Below, in pieces: positions 37,036 to 46,157 of a stretch of 64,000 nucleotides of DNA. Each line of letters starts with the position of its first letter. Within the stretch, counting starts at the first letter, position 1. Position numbers and translations under genes: made by a program. The notes beneath the pieces were generated by a model, which was not told where the DNA came from, did not search any database, and was given only the letters and a program-made list of their open reading frames with translations. Origin of the DNA: Cognatiyoonia koreensis (GTDB taxonomy: Bacteria > Pseudomonadota > Alphaproteobacteria > Rhodobacterales > Rhodobacteraceae); assembly GCF_900109295.1 (NCBI RefSeq), contig NZ_FOIZ01000001.1:1302001-1366000 (forward strand). Reading direction: 5' to 3'.

Positions 37036-38409
37036 ATGACACTTGAACCAGTTCTTGATCGCATCGACGCCGAACTGCCCGCCGCAACAGAGCGTCTGCT
37101 TGATTTGCTGCGCATCCCCTCGATCTCGACCGATCCAGCCTACAAGGCGGAATGTGACCGCGCGGCAGACTGGCTGGTCGCCGATCTTGAAAGTATCGGT
37201 TTCCAGGTCAGCAAGCGCCCGACGCCAGGGCACCCGATGGTGGTCGCCCATTCCGGCGGTGAAGGACCACATGTTCTGTTCTACGGGCATTATGACGTGC
37301 AGCCGGTCGACCCGCCTGAACTTTGGGATCGCGATCCTTTCGATCCACAGGTCGAAAATCTGCCAACCGGTAAAGTCATCCGAGGGCGCGGATCATCAGA
37401 TGACAAGGGACAGTTGATGACATTTGTCGAGGCATGCCGCGCTTGGAAAGACGTGCACGGTGCGCTGCCGACAAACATCAGTCTCTTCTTTGAAGGGGAA
37501 GAGGAATCGGGCTCCCCTTCTTTGGTGCCTTTCATGGAAGAAAATGCAGAAGAACTCAAAGCAGACATCGCTTTGATCTGTGACACGGGACTGTATGGCG
37601 ACAGCACGCCGGCCATCATCACCCAGTTGCGTGGCTTGCTTGGCGAAGAACTGACGATCACTGGCCCGAACAAGGATTTGCATTCGGGCAGCTATGGCGG
37701 GATTGCAATGAATCCGGCCCGGGTTCTGGCGAAAGTAATCGCGTCGCTTCACGATGAAGGTGGACGGATAACCGTACCCGACTTCTACGATGGTGTGCCT
37801 GAACTCTCCAACGAACTGGCCGCCGCTTGGGATGATCTGAAATTCGACGAAAAGGACTTTCTTGGCGAAGTGGGTTTGTCCATCCCTGCAGGTGAAAAGG
37901 GTCGCCGCCCGCTCGAAATGATCTGGTCACGCCCGACGTGCGAAGTGAACGGCATGACGTCTGGCTATACCGGTGACGGTTTCAAGACAGTGCTGCCGTC
38001 CAAGGCCAGTGCCAAGATCAGCTTTCGGCTCGTCGGGACGCAGGATCCTTTTGCTATTCGCAAGAAGTTTCGCAAAATGGTGTCTGACATGATCCCTGCA
38101 GACTGCAGTGTTTCCTTCAAAGACCACGGTGCAGGGCCGGCAGGACAGATGAGCACGACACACCCGGCGTTCGAAAAGGCGCGCGATGCGCTTTCGGACG
38201 AATGGCCAAATGCAGCAGCCTATGTCGGGTGCGGCGGCTCGATTCCAATTGCCGGATATTTCAAGACTGTTCTGGATATGGATGCGATGCTGATCGGGTT
38301 CGGTAAGGATGACGATCAAATTCATTCACCAAACGAAAAATACGACCTGTCGTCGTTTCACAAGGGCATTCGTTCGTGGGCGCGCATCCTGCACAATCTT
38401 ACGCAGTAG
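37036..38409 (+). CDS. M20 family dipeptidase/peptidase
   Basis: A 457-residue zinc peptidase of the M20 (ArgE/DapE/carnosinase-like) family. Metal-ligand motifs are FYGHYDVQP near residue 82, GRGSSDDKGQ near residue 117, and FEGEEESGS near residue 152, with an inserted dimerisation domain and a final IHSPNEKYDLSS motif. It would hydrolyse di- or short peptides in the cytoplasm; no signal peptide is seen. The ATG at 37036 fits the family start (MTLEPVLDRIDAELP). It is divergent from the P460 gene and precedes the S41 peptidase gene by 52 bp. Confidence 0.93.
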   Translation: MTLEPVLDRIDAELPAATERLLDLLRIPSISTDPAYKAECDRAADWLVADLESIGFQVSKRPTPGHPMVVAHSGGEGPHVLFYGHYDVQPVDPPELWDRDPFDPQVENLPTGKVIRGRGSSDDKGQLMTFVEACRAWKDVHGALPTNISLFFEGEEESGSPSLVPFMEENAEELKADIALICDTGLYGDSTPAIITQLRGLLGEELTITGPNKDLHSGSYGGIAMNPARVLAKVIASLHDEGGRITVPDFYDGVPELSNELAAAWDDLKFDEKDFLGEVGLSIPAGEKGRRPLEMIWSRPTCEVNGMTSGYTGDGFKTVLPSKASAKISFRLVGTQDPFAIRKKFRKMVSDMIPADCSVSFKDHGAGPAGQMSTTHPAFEKARDALSDEWPNAAAYVGCGGSIPIAGYFKTVLDMDAMLIGFGKDDDQIHSPNEKYDLSSFHKGIRSWARILHNLTQ

Positions 38410-38461
38410 AAACAGGCTAACCAACCGCGCCCTTCATGCGGTCAGGGATTGAGGAAATGGT

Positions 38462-39799
38462 GTGCAGCGGGTTCTGAAGTATTTCGTCTACATCATTGGC
38501 AGCATCGCGGCTGTGATTGCAGTCTCTTGGGTCATCTACATGCCTGACAGCGCACAACGTGGCGCGTGGCGTGCCGAAACGGGCGGGTCCATTCTGGAAC
38601 TCACACCGCTGAAAGCGACCCTATTCAGCGAAACATCGCACAGCTGTCTGGAAGTGCTATCCTTTCCCGCGCATTTGAAACTCGTGGAAATACTTGAAAG
38701 CGCAAAGATCGAACTGATCGATACGAACACGCTTCAACTGGTTGTTGACGGGACGCTCGACCATCAGCGCTACGCGCGGATCGACCAGACACCGGAACGC
38801 TGCAGCAGGCCCAATCCGCAAGCTGCTACGGCACGCGCAGTCTTTGATGCGGTCTGGACGGCAATGGATGAAAACTATGCTTTCTTCGACCTTCACGGCG
38901 TCGATTGGGCAGCGCGCCGGGAGCGCGCCCCTGCTCCAGACGCGCAACTGGACGACGCTGAACTGACAAACCTCCTCTTACATATGATGGAGGGCATAGA
39001 TGACGGACATGTTCATTTCGGCACAGATCAAACGGGCTACGCTTCTCCAGCCACAAGACCTGACTGGATTCCAGAGGGTGAAAGTCTAAACCGGAACATT
39101 CTGCGCAACATTGCGATTGCGAACGCAGGTACGACGCTGACACAAGCCGCAAACGCGCCGATCTTCTACGGGCTTCGCGGAGATGGCACTGGGTTCATCA
39201 TGATCCGTGAGATGGATGTCGCTATACCATTAGGTGGTAACAGCACGGACGCGATGGCCAATGCCTTTGATGAGGTTCTTAGACGTCTCGCTGATGCGCG
39301 ATCACTGGTGATCGATATCCGCTACAACCCGGGCGGGTCAGATACGGTATCCTTTGGTGTCGCCAGCCACTTTATTGATGAACCGCGCCCTGTCTTCATC
39401 AAGACAACTCGAACGGGTGAGACGCAATCGGCTCCGTTCACCGCCATTCTGGAACCGTTTGACGACTCGGCAGACGGGCGACCTGTCGTTTTATTGACAT
39501 CGAACCTGACTGGCAGTGCGGCAGAAATTCTGACGCTGGCCATGCGGGAAATCCCGCATGTGGTCACCATGGGCGAAGAAACGAGCGGCGGGTTGTCGGA
39601 CGTCATGGGGTTTATGCTGCCCAACGGCTGGGGGCTCGGCCTTTCAAACCAGACATATCTGACCATGGATGGACAGTTATTCGAAGGTGTAGGAATTCCG
39701 CCGGATCTGCCGATTGCATTTGAAACGCCACAGTATCTTGCAGGGCGTGATCCCGTCCTTGCAGCAGCATTTGCGAAAGCGGCTGAGCTTGGAAATTAA
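38462..39799 (+). CDS. S41 family (C-terminal-processing-like) peptidase
   Basis: A 445-residue protein with an N-terminal transmembrane anchor (VLKYFVYIIGSIAAVIAVSWVIY) and a periplasmic S41 peptidase domain. The family core is seen in VIDIRYNPGGSDT near residue 285 and in LTSNLTGSAAEILTLAM near residue 348, where the Ser is the probable nucleophile. GEETSGGLSDV is a typical C-terminal feature. No PDZ domain is obvious. The start is GTG with GAGGA six bases ahead. It is 52 bp downstream of the M20 gene; its target is unknown. Confidence 0.85.
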   Translation: MQRVLKYFVYIIGSIAAVIAVSWVIYMPDSAQRGAWRAETGGSILELTPLKATLFSETSHSCLEVLSFPAHLKLVEILESAKIELIDTNTLQLVVDGTLDHQRYARIDQTPERCSRPNPQAATARAVFDAVWTAMDENYAFFDLHGVDWAARRERAPAPDAQLDDAELTNLLLHMMEGIDDGHVHFGTDQTGYASPATRPDWIPEGESLNRNILRNIAIANAGTTLTQAANAPIFYGLRGDGTGFIMIREMDVAIPLGGNSTDAMANAFDEVLRRLADARSLVIDIRYNPGGSDTVSFGVASHFIDEPRPVFIKTTRTGETQSAPFTAILEPFDDSADGRPVVLLTSNLTGSAAEILTLAMREIPHVVTMGEETSGGLSDVMGFMLPNGWGLGLSNQTYLTMDGQLFEGVGIPPDLPIAFETPQYLAGRDPVLAAAFAKAAELGN

Positions 39800-39800
39800 G

Positions 39801-39877
39801 TGGCGCGGTTGACGGGGCTCGAACCCGCGACCCCCGGCGTGACAGGCCGGTACTCTAACCAACTGAGCTACAACCGC
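39801..39877 (-). tRNA. tRNA-Asp (GTC), copy 1
   Basis: A 77-nt cloverleaf on the minus strand with CCA encoded. The acceptor stem is GCGGTTG paired with CAACCGC, the discriminator base is G, the anticodon loop is CTGTCAC with anticodon GTC, and the T arm contains TTCGAGC. It is identical to copy 2. Confidence 0.97.
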
Positions 39878-40101
39878 GCGTGAGTTGCGGATTAGGCGAA
39901 GGGGTGAAGTGCGTCAAGTGTGATTTGGCAGGTTTCGAATTCTGCATCGCATTTCAACCAACCACGGAAGGTTACCTGTCTGGGGCAAAATCCGACTTTC
40001 TTGGGCACAATCAAGCCCGCGCGCTTTGATATTCCTCAAGTCAGCATCTCACACAGACATTAGTCTCATTCACATTGGACATACATATGTGAGGCAAAAC
40101 C

Positions 40102-40872
40102 ATGGGACAATTTGATGAACAAGCTGTCTTGATCACCGGGGCAGCTGCAGGCATCGGACGCGCGACGGCGCTTGCGTTTGCGGGTGACGGTGGAAATGTC
40201 ATGGTGTCGGACATCGACATTGAAGGTGGCGAGGAAACTGCCAACATGATCGAACAGGCTGGTGGCAAAGCCAGTTTTCTTGCGGCCGACGTCTCAAATA
40301 CGGACGCTGTTTCAAAGTTGATCTCTGCGACAGTCAAGACCTTTGGGAGACTTGATTGCGCCGTGAATAATGCCGGCATCGAAGGCAAAATCCTACCATT
40401 CAAGGATCAAACCAAAGAAAACTTTGACAACATCATCGCTGTTAACCTCAAAGGCACGTTTCTATGTATGCAGGCGGAAATCGACGCCATGCTCAACACT
40501 GGTGGCGGAGCAATCGTCAATTTGTCTTCAGTTGCAGGGCTAATCGGCTTTCCAGGTCTGTCCCCTTATGTCGCATCCAAACACGGTGTCATCGGGCTGA
40601 CAAAAAACGCCGCGCTTGAATATGGCACGCAAGGCGTGCGCGTGAACGCTGTGTGTCCGGGCGGCATCGACACGCGCATGCTTGACTCGCTCGCCAGTCA
40701 AGCCACCGCCGGGAGCCAGTCTTCGTCGGAAATGATGGACCCGTTGCACCCGATTGGCCGGATTGGGCGTGTCGAGGAAGTCGCTGACCTGATCCTTTGG
40801 CTCTGTTCATCCAAAGCCAGCTTCGTCACTGGAGCGGCGGTTCCCGTGGATGGCGGATTTGTTGCGCAGTAA
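40102..40872 (+). CDS. Short-chain dehydrogenase/reductase
   Basis: A 256-residue classical SDR. The cofactor motif is TGAAAGIG near residue 12. DVSNTDA and NNAGIEG near residue 90 follow. The catalytic Ser-Tyr-Lys set is in NLSSVAG near residue 140 and YVASKHG near residue 155, followed by NAVCPGGIDT. It resembles glucose 1-dehydrogenase/3-oxoacyl-ACP reductase type SDRs; the substrate is unknown. The gene stands alone between two tRNA-Asp genes on the opposite strand and is followed by a strong terminator. Confidence 0.9.
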   Translation: MGQFDEQAVLITGAAAGIGRATALAFAGDGGNVMVSDIDIEGGEETANMIEQAGGKASFLAADVSNTDAVSKLISATVKTFGRLDCAVNNAGIEGKILPFKDQTKENFDNIIAVNLKGTFLCMQAEIDAMLNTGGGAIVNLSSVAGLIGFPGLSPYVASKHGVIGLTKNAALEYGTQGVRVNAVCPGGIDTRMLDSLASQATAGSQSSSEMMDPLHPIGRIGRVEEVADLILWLCSSKASFVTGAAVPVDGGFVAQ

Positions 40873-40930
40873 CAAGCTGCAAGCGGGTCTGCATCCAAAC
40901 CACAGGACGTGCAACGTTTAAAAAACAAAA

Positions 40931-40957
40931 AAGCCCTCCGAATTCGGGGGGCTTTTT
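40931..40957 (+). terminator. Rho-independent terminator after the SDR gene
   Basis: Stem AAGCCCTCC and GGGGGGCTT around a GAATTC-type loop with one wobble pair, followed by a T run (40953-40957). It lies 58 bp after the SDR stop and 8 bp before the second tRNA-Asp on the other strand. Confidence 0.88.
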
Positions 40958-40964
40958 TCAGATG

Positions 40965-41041
40965 TGGCGCGGTTGACGGGGCTCGAACCCGCGACCCCCG
41001 GCGTGACAGGCCGGTACTCTAACCAACTGAGCTACAACCGC
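40965..41041 (-). tRNA. tRNA-Asp (GTC), copy 2
   Basis: A 77-nt tRNA identical to the copy at 39801-39877, with anticodon GTC, discriminator G and encoded CCA. The two copies form 80-bp direct repeats (39800-39879 and 40964-41043). Confidence 0.97.
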
Positions 41042-41417
41042 GCATCTGCATCCGAACGGACGCGTGCGCCTGCTCGTTCTGCGCTTCTATGCAAGGGCGC
41101 GAAACCCGTCAAGCGACAAGCGCAGAAATCTTGGAAGTTTTCACCGGAAAATGTGGGGAAGAAATGGAAGCAGGGCGCAGCACGACCCAGCAGATCAGCA
41201 CTACACCCTGTTCCAACCGACGTAGGCAAGGCCTACGTTACCATTTACAACAAAACCGCGATGGCCGTACTCACTGATAACGACACTTTGTTGGCCACCG
41301 TTACCTTTACGTCAACTGTCACAACCCTAGCTTGAAATGGAATAGAAACTTCCGACTCGGGTTGAGATTGTTATGGCCCGTGAACCAATTTTACGACACC
41401 TATCTAAATAGACATGT
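41042..41417. other. 376-bp non-coding stretch between tRNA-Asp and pirin genes
   Basis: No convincing gene is present. The only long ORF on the plus strand starts inside the tRNA and is an artefact. It holds one perfect hairpin, ACGTAGGC-AAG-GCCTACGT (41220-41238), without a T run. The region includes the promoter for tRNA-Asp copy 2 and the end of the pirin transcript. Confidence 0.5.
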
Positions 41418-42356
41418 CTAACGGTCAGGTAGCGGAATAAAATCTTCATCGTCGCCGGGTGGAAGCTGAAAACGTCCATGTTTCCAGTCACCTGCACGCC
41501 ACGCCTCTTTGGCGGCGTCAATTCTATCCCTGCTTGATGCCACGAAATTCCACCAAATGAAACGCTCTGTTTCCATTGTAGCCCCACCCAAAAGCATCAA
41601 TCGGGCACCTTCGGGACCGGCTTTCATACTAATGCTGTCTTCTGGTCGGAAAACCATCATCTTTCCGCCATCAAATGTCTGGCCCGCGACCGTCACGCTG
41701 CCACTCAACACGTAGGCACCACGGTCTTCGTGATTCGACGGAAGCGGTATTGCGGCGTCAGGATCAAGTGTGACGTCCATGTAGAACGCCTCGGACGGTG
41801 TCGCCACGGCAGCCTGTTCACCGTAGGCTTCACCAAGGATCAGACGCACTTGCTTGCCCTCAGCTTCAAGCAAAGGCAGCGCGTCGCGTCCGGCATGAAT
41901 GAAGTCAGCGGCCATATCTTCCTTCTTGTCCGGAAGCGCAAGCCATGTCTGAAGACCAAAAAGACTCTGCGGTTTCTGGCGCACCTCTCCGTCAATCCGC
42001 TCTGAATGTGTAATCCCGTTACCAGCGATCATAAGGTTGACCTCACCCGGCGCGATCCACTGGTCGGTGCCAAGGCTGTCACGGTGATGGATAGTACCTT
42101 TCAGAAGATACGTCACAGTTGCCAAACCGATATGGGGATGCGGGCGCACGTCGATACCCTGCCCTGTCAAAAATTCAGCCGGACCCATCTGATCGAAAAA
42201 GATGAAAGGGCCGACCATCTGCCGCCTTGGGGCGGGCAAGGCGCGGCGCACCTCAAATCCACCAATGTCGCGGGCGCGCGGGACGATTACGGTTTCGATG
42301 GCATCTACTTCATCACCAATGGGGCAATGTGGATCTAGGGCGGGATTCCAGCTCAT
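41418..42356 (-). CDS. Pirin family protein
   Basis: A 312-residue bicupin. The pirin N-terminal motif FIFFDQMGPAEF near residue 50 is followed by the metal-binding HPHIGLATVTYLLKG near residue 72, with further His and Glu ligands in IHHRDSLG and GITHSERID. The C-terminal cupin shows AYVLSGSVTVAGQ. Pirins bind Fe(II) and many act as quercetinases or redox-responsive cofactors; the role here is unknown. It lies 92 bp from tRNA-Val and is transcribed alone. Confidence 0.92.
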   Translation of the reverse strand: MSWNPALDPHCPIGDEVDAIETVIVPRARDIGGFEVRRALPAPRRQMVGPFIFFDQMGPAEFLTGQGIDVRPHPHIGLATVTYLLKGTIHHRDSLGTDQWIAPGEVNLMIAGNGITHSERIDGEVRQKPQSLFGLQTWLALPDKKEDMAADFIHAGRDALPLLEAEGKQVRLILGEAYGEQAAVATPSEAFYMDVTLDPDAAIPLPSNHEDRGAYVLSGSVTVAGQTFDGGKMMVFRPEDSISMKAGPEGARLMLLGGATMETERFIWWNFVASSRDRIDAAKEAWRAGDWKHGRFQLPPGDDEDFIPLPDR

Positions 42357-42447
42357 GTGCGTCTCCTAACTACCAATGACCTTAATCAGCACGACAGATG
42401 ACGCAAATCCCTGTAAGCGAACAGGATGTGTTGATAAATTGAAAGGA

Positions 42448-42523
42448 TGGTGGGTGATGAGAGGCTCGAACTCCCGACATCTTCCGTGTAAAGGAAGCGC
42501 TCTACCAACTGAGCTAATCACCC
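42448..42523 (-). tRNA. tRNA-Val (TAC)
   Basis: A 76-nt cloverleaf on the minus strand. Acceptor stem GGGTGAT/ATCACCC, discriminator A, encoded CCA, anticodon loop TTTACAC with anticodon TAC between CTTCC/GGAAG stems, and T loop TTCGAGC. Confidence 0.97.
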
Positions 42524-42563
42524 GCTCGCGCCGATTTAGGCCATTGCGGATAGCAATGCAACC

Positions 42564-43136
42564 CTATCCAAGCTGCTTTTGCACACCATTCTTCAGATGG
42601 AAAATATTCCCCTGACCACCCGGCATTTCGGCGACACCGGACCGTCCTCTTCCGACAATGATGGACCGCAGCATCCGACTGGTGATCCCATGCGTCACAA
42701 GAACCGCCGGAGATGCCAGATCGGACAGAAACCCCAAACAGCGTGCTTCGAGCCTTTCGAAACCCTCGCCGTTCGGTGCCAATTCATAAAGTCCAACTGG
42801 CCCGTCTGGACCATCATCGAGCGGTTGATCGGGTTGCAACTCATGCCGCAGCTTACCTTGCCAGTCACCGACGCCGATTTCACATAATCTGTCATCAGTG
42901 CGGATGAACGGCACTTTTCGAGCAAGCGCGATGGAGGCTGTCTCAAACGCGCGCCCTTGCGGGCTGCACAAGATCTGAAAACCCGTCAGATCAATATCTG
43001 AGAGTAAGGCAGCCTGCTTTGTCGCGTGCCCTTTGCCCCGTTCGGTCAGCGGCGAATTGAGTGCGCCCTGCATGCGTCCTTCGGCATTCCAAATGGTTTC
43101 GCCATGGCGCAGGATATAGAGTTCCGGATATGGCAT
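42564..43136 (-). CDS. Histidine phosphatase family protein
   Basis: A 190-residue phosphoglycerate-mutase-like phosphatase. The catalytic motif LYILRHGETIWN is at residues 7-18 with Arg and His, and the second His is in LVTHGITSRML near residue 150. The arginine in CSPQGRAFETA near residue 60 is also typical. The substrate is unknown. The ATG at 43136 (MPYPELYILRHGE) fits the family better than the longer ORF. It is 40 bp downstream of the HU-like gene and probably cotranscribed. Confidence 0.9.
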   Translation of the reverse strand: MPYPELYILRHGETIWNAEGRMQGALNSPLTERGKGHATKQAALLSDIDLTGFQILCSPQGRAFETASIALARKVPFIRTDDRLCEIGVGDWQGKLRHELQPDQPLDDGPDGPVGLYELAPNGEGFERLEARCLGFLSDLASPAVLVTHGITSRMLRSIIVGRGRSGVAEMPGGQGNIFHLKNGVQKQLG

Positions 43137-43176
43137 GGATACTGCCTTGGAAGAATTGTCAGGTCTTGGAGAGAAA

Positions 43177-43608
43177 TCAGTCTTCAAACACTGGCGTCAC
43201 GCCGGGCATTTCGGACCCACCGGCGGAATCCTTCATCGTACGCAGTTTGAGCGTTAGCACTTGCGCACCGTCCCCAATATCCTTTGACTTTACCACCTTG
43301 AATTTTCCAAGTGGCGGCAGGTTCAAATCATTTCCATCGGCAAGAAGTTCTGCCAGTTCGGCAAGCGCCGCTTCGATAGCGGGTTTGGCATCACGCTTCT
43401 TGACGTCTGTGCGCGCGACGGCCCTTTCAAGGAACTCGGGCTTCTTGATTACCGTCTTTGCAACGACAGGTGTCGCACCGCTGACAATCGTTGGCGTCTT
43501 TCCTGCTGGCTGCGCAGCGGGTTTGGCGGACTGGGTGGGCGGCGTCACAGCTTTGAGTTTAACTGTGCCAGACGCATCGGTCGTCGGCTTGCTTGATTTG
43601 GGTGACAT
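43177..43608 (-). CDS. HU/IHF-like DNA-binding domain protein with disordered N-terminus
   Basis: A 143-residue protein. Residues 1-50 are low-complexity (Lys, Thr, Pro, Ala, Ser). From about residue 52 the sequence KKPEFLERAVARTDVKKRDAKPAIEAALAELAELLADGNDLNLPPLGKF has the helix-turn-helix-then-beta pattern of HU/IHF, ending in a beta stretch KVVKSKDIGDG. The usual DNA-arm proline loop is not obvious. It is a possible nucleoid-associated protein; DNA binding is inferred. It lies 143 bp downstream of the 3' end of lon on the same strand, with the phosphatase gene 40 bp further on. Confidence 0.7.
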   Translation of the reverse strand: MSPKSSKPTTDASGTVKLKAVTPPTQSAKPAAQPAGKTPTIVSGATPVVAKTVIKKPEFLERAVARTDVKKRDAKPAIEAALAELAELLADGNDLNLPPLGKFKVVKSKDIGDGAQVLTLKLRTMKDSAGGSEMPGVTPVFED

Positions 43609-43708
43609 GGCTGCTCCTGCTGGTTGAGGCGAAGGTACCCTGAACGCACGCGAATTGTTACCGCATCAGAAACATTCTTCAGCACTGTTGCACAAGCAGA
43701 AACGAAGA

Positions 43709-43731
43709 AAGGCGCGGAATTTCCGCGCCTT
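43709..43731 (-). terminator. Terminator hairpin at the 3' end of lon
   Basis: Perfect 11-bp stem AAGGCGCGGAA and TTCCGCGCCTT with a 1-base centre, read on the minus strand and followed by TTCTTCG, a modest T tract. It lies about 20 bp beyond the lon stop codon (43752) and separates lon from the HU-like gene. Confidence 0.75.
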
Positions 43732-43751
43732 CCCAGTTCTATGTGTTGTGC

Positions 43752-46157
43752 TTAGTGAACGCCAGCACCCAGACCACCATCGTCCTTCTTCATGGCGGCA
43801 GCGGCAGCTTCTTCTGCGGCCTCGTCCCACTCAATCGGCTCTGGCCTTCTCACAAGCGCGTTTTCCAAGACCTCGGATACATGCTTGACCGGGATGATCG
43901 TCAGCCCTTCCTTCACGTTGTCCGGGATCTCGGGCAGATCCTTTTCATTGTCGGTCGGGATCAGAACAGTCTTGATACCGCCCCGCAATGCGGCAAGCAG
44001 TTTTTCCTTCAGACCACCAATCGGCATGGCGTTGCCGCGCAATGAGACTTCACCTGTCATGGCGATGTCTTTGCGCACCGGAATGCCGGTCAGCACGGAC
44101 ACAATAGATGTCACCATTGCCAGACCCGCAGATGGGCCATCTTTCGGCGTTGCGCCATCTGGCACGTGAACGTGAATGTCGATCGTGTCGAATTTAGGTG
44201 GCTTTACACCGATTTCCGGCGCGATCGAACGCACATAGGAAGACGCGGCGTCGATGGATTCTTTCATCACGTCGCCCAGCTTACCAGTTGTTTTCATCCG
44301 TCCTTTACCAGGCAGGCGCAGGGCTTCGATGTTCAAAAGCTCCCCGCCGACGGATGTCCAGGCAAGCCCGGTGACAACACCGACCTGATCCTCTTCCTCG
44401 GCCAAACCAAAACGGTGTTTCTCGACGCCAAGGAAATCACTCAGGTTTTCTGGTGTGACTTCAATGACATCTGCCTCTTTCTTCACGATCTTTGTGACGG
44501 CTTTCCGCGCGATCTTTGCAAGTTCACGCTCAAGATTACGCACACCCGCTTCACGGGTGTAAACGCGCACCATCGCTGTCAACGCATCGTCGGACACGCT
44601 GAATTCCTTTGGCTTCAAACCGTGGTTCTTCATCACTTTCGGCAACAGGTGTTGCTTGGCGATTTCACGCTTCTCATCCTCAGTGTAACCGGCCAGCGAA
44701 ATGATCTCCATCCGGTCCAAAAGCGGTCCCGGCATATTGTAGCTGTTCGCCGTGGTCAGGAACATCACGTTCGACAGGTCATACTCGACCTCAAGATAGT
44801 GGTCGACGAATGTCGAATTCTGTTCCGGATCAAGCACCTCAAGCATGGCAGACGCCGGATCGCCCCGGAAGTCCTGCCCCATCTTGTCAATTTCATCGAG
44901 CAAGATTAGCGGGTTCGTGGTCTTCGCCTTCTTCAGCGCCTGAATGATCTTGCCGGGCATGGACCCGATATAGGTCCGGCGGTGACCCCGAATTTCGGAC
45001 TCGTCGCGTACGCCGCCAAGGGAAATGCGAATGAATTCGCGACCCGTCGCTTTTGCAACCGACTTGCCAAGCGACGTCTTACCAACACCCGGAGGGCCGA
45101 CAAGGCACATGATCGGACCTTTCAGCTTCTTGCTACGCTGCTGAACGGCCAGATACTCGACGATCCGTTCTTTCACCTTTTCAAGACCGTAGTGGTCATT
45201 GTCCAAGACCTCTTGCGCGCGGCCAAGATCCTTCTTGGTGCGCGATTTGACGCCCCATGGAACGCCAAGAATCCAGTCCATGTAATTGCGGACAACGGTG
45301 GCTTCGGCAGACATTGGCGACATCGATTTAAGCTTTTTCAGCTCTGCTTCGACCTTTTCGCGTGCTTCCTTGGACAGCTTGGTTTCAGCAATCTTCTGCT
45401 CCAGTTCAGCAACTTCATTCTGGCCCTCTTCGCCGTCACCAAGTTCCTTCTGGATCGCTTTCATCTGCTCATTCAGATAGTATTCGCGTTGCGTCCGCTC
45501 CATTTGGGACTTCACGCGGGTCTTGATCTTTTTCTCAACCTGCAACACGGACATTTCGCCCTGCATCAGGCCAAAGACCTTTTCCAGGCGTTCGGACACG
45601 CTAAGCGTCTCAAGCAGGCCCTGCTTCTGATCAACTTCAATCCCAAGATGACCAGCGACAAGGTCAGCCAGCTTTGCAGGTTCGGTCGTATCCGAAACCG
45701 CAACCATTGCTTCTTCAGGAATGTTTTTCTTGACCTTGGCGTAGCGTTCAAATTCATTTGCAACAGAACGCGTTAGCGCCTCAAGTTCATCCTGATTACC
45801 TGGCATCTCTGTCAGGTATTCAGCGGACGCCTCAAAGAAACGCTCGTTATCGAAGTATTCGGTAATGCGCACACGGCTGCGCCCTTCGACAAGCACCTTC
45901 ACAGTGCCGTCGGGCAATTTCAACAGTTGCAGGACATTTGCAAGAACACCTGCTTTGAAGATGCCATCAGGCTGCGGATCGTCCTCGGTCGGATCGATCT
46001 GGCTGGCCAGAAGGATTTGCTTGTCGTCCTGCATGACCTCTTCCAAGGCGCGGACTGACTTTTCCCGTCCAACAAAAAGCGGCACGATCATATGTGGAAA
46101 CACAACGATGTCGCGCAACGGCAGGACGGGGTAGGACGAACTCAACGGTTCTTGCAT
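43752..46157 (-). CDS. lon: ATP-dependent protease La
   Basis: An 801-residue Lon protease. An N-terminal substrate-binding domain starts SSSYPVLPLRDIVVFPHM. A coiled-coil region follows and then the AAA+ domain with Walker A GPPGVGKTSLGK near residue 355 and Walker B LILLDEIDKM. The C-terminal Ser-Lys protease has the Ser in PKDGPSAGLAM near residue 675 and the Lys in PIGGLKEKLLAA. It degrades misfolded and regulatory proteins. The ATG at 46157 (MQEPLSSSYPVLP) follows AAGGA; the longer ORF is not family-like. A heat-shock promoter could not be confidently recognised upstream. Confidence 0.98.
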   Translation of the reverse strand: MQEPLSSSYPVLPLRDIVVFPHMIVPLFVGREKSVRALEEVMQDDKQILLASQIDPTEDDPQPDGIFKAGVLANVLQLLKLPDGTVKVLVEGRSRVRITEYFDNERFFEASAEYLTEMPGNQDELEALTRSVANEFERYAKVKKNIPEEAMVAVSDTTEPAKLADLVAGHLGIEVDQKQGLLETLSVSERLEKVFGLMQGEMSVLQVEKKIKTRVKSQMERTQREYYLNEQMKAIQKELGDGEEGQNEVAELEQKIAETKLSKEAREKVEAELKKLKSMSPMSAEATVVRNYMDWILGVPWGVKSRTKKDLGRAQEVLDNDHYGLEKVKERIVEYLAVQQRSKKLKGPIMCLVGPPGVGKTSLGKSVAKATGREFIRISLGGVRDESEIRGHRRTYIGSMPGKIIQALKKAKTTNPLILLDEIDKMGQDFRGDPASAMLEVLDPEQNSTFVDHYLEVEYDLSNVMFLTTANSYNMPGPLLDRMEIISLAGYTEDEKREIAKQHLLPKVMKNHGLKPKEFSVSDDALTAMVRVYTREAGVRNLERELAKIARKAVTKIVKKEADVIEVTPENLSDFLGVEKHRFGLAEEEDQVGVVTGLAWTSVGGELLNIEALRLPGKGRMKTTGKLGDVMKESIDAASSYVRSIAPEIGVKPPKFDTIDIHVHVPDGATPKDGPSAGLAMVTSIVSVLTGIPVRKDIAMTGEVSLRGNAMPIGGLKEKLLAALRGGIKTVLIPTDNEKDLPEIPDNVKEGLTIIPVKHVSEVLENALVRRPEPIEWDEAAEEAAAAAMKKDDGGLGAGVH

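Noticed and set aside
39677..39862. A minus-strand ORF over tRNA-Asp copy 1 (GRGFEPRQP)
   Set aside because: Known artefact from tRNA sequence translated in a wrong frame; overlaps the S41 gene and the tRNA.
40964..41335. A 123-residue plus-strand ORF starting in tRNA-Asp copy 2
   Set aside because: It begins with MARLTGLEPATPG, the classic false translation of a tRNA reverse strand, and the remainder has no protein character.
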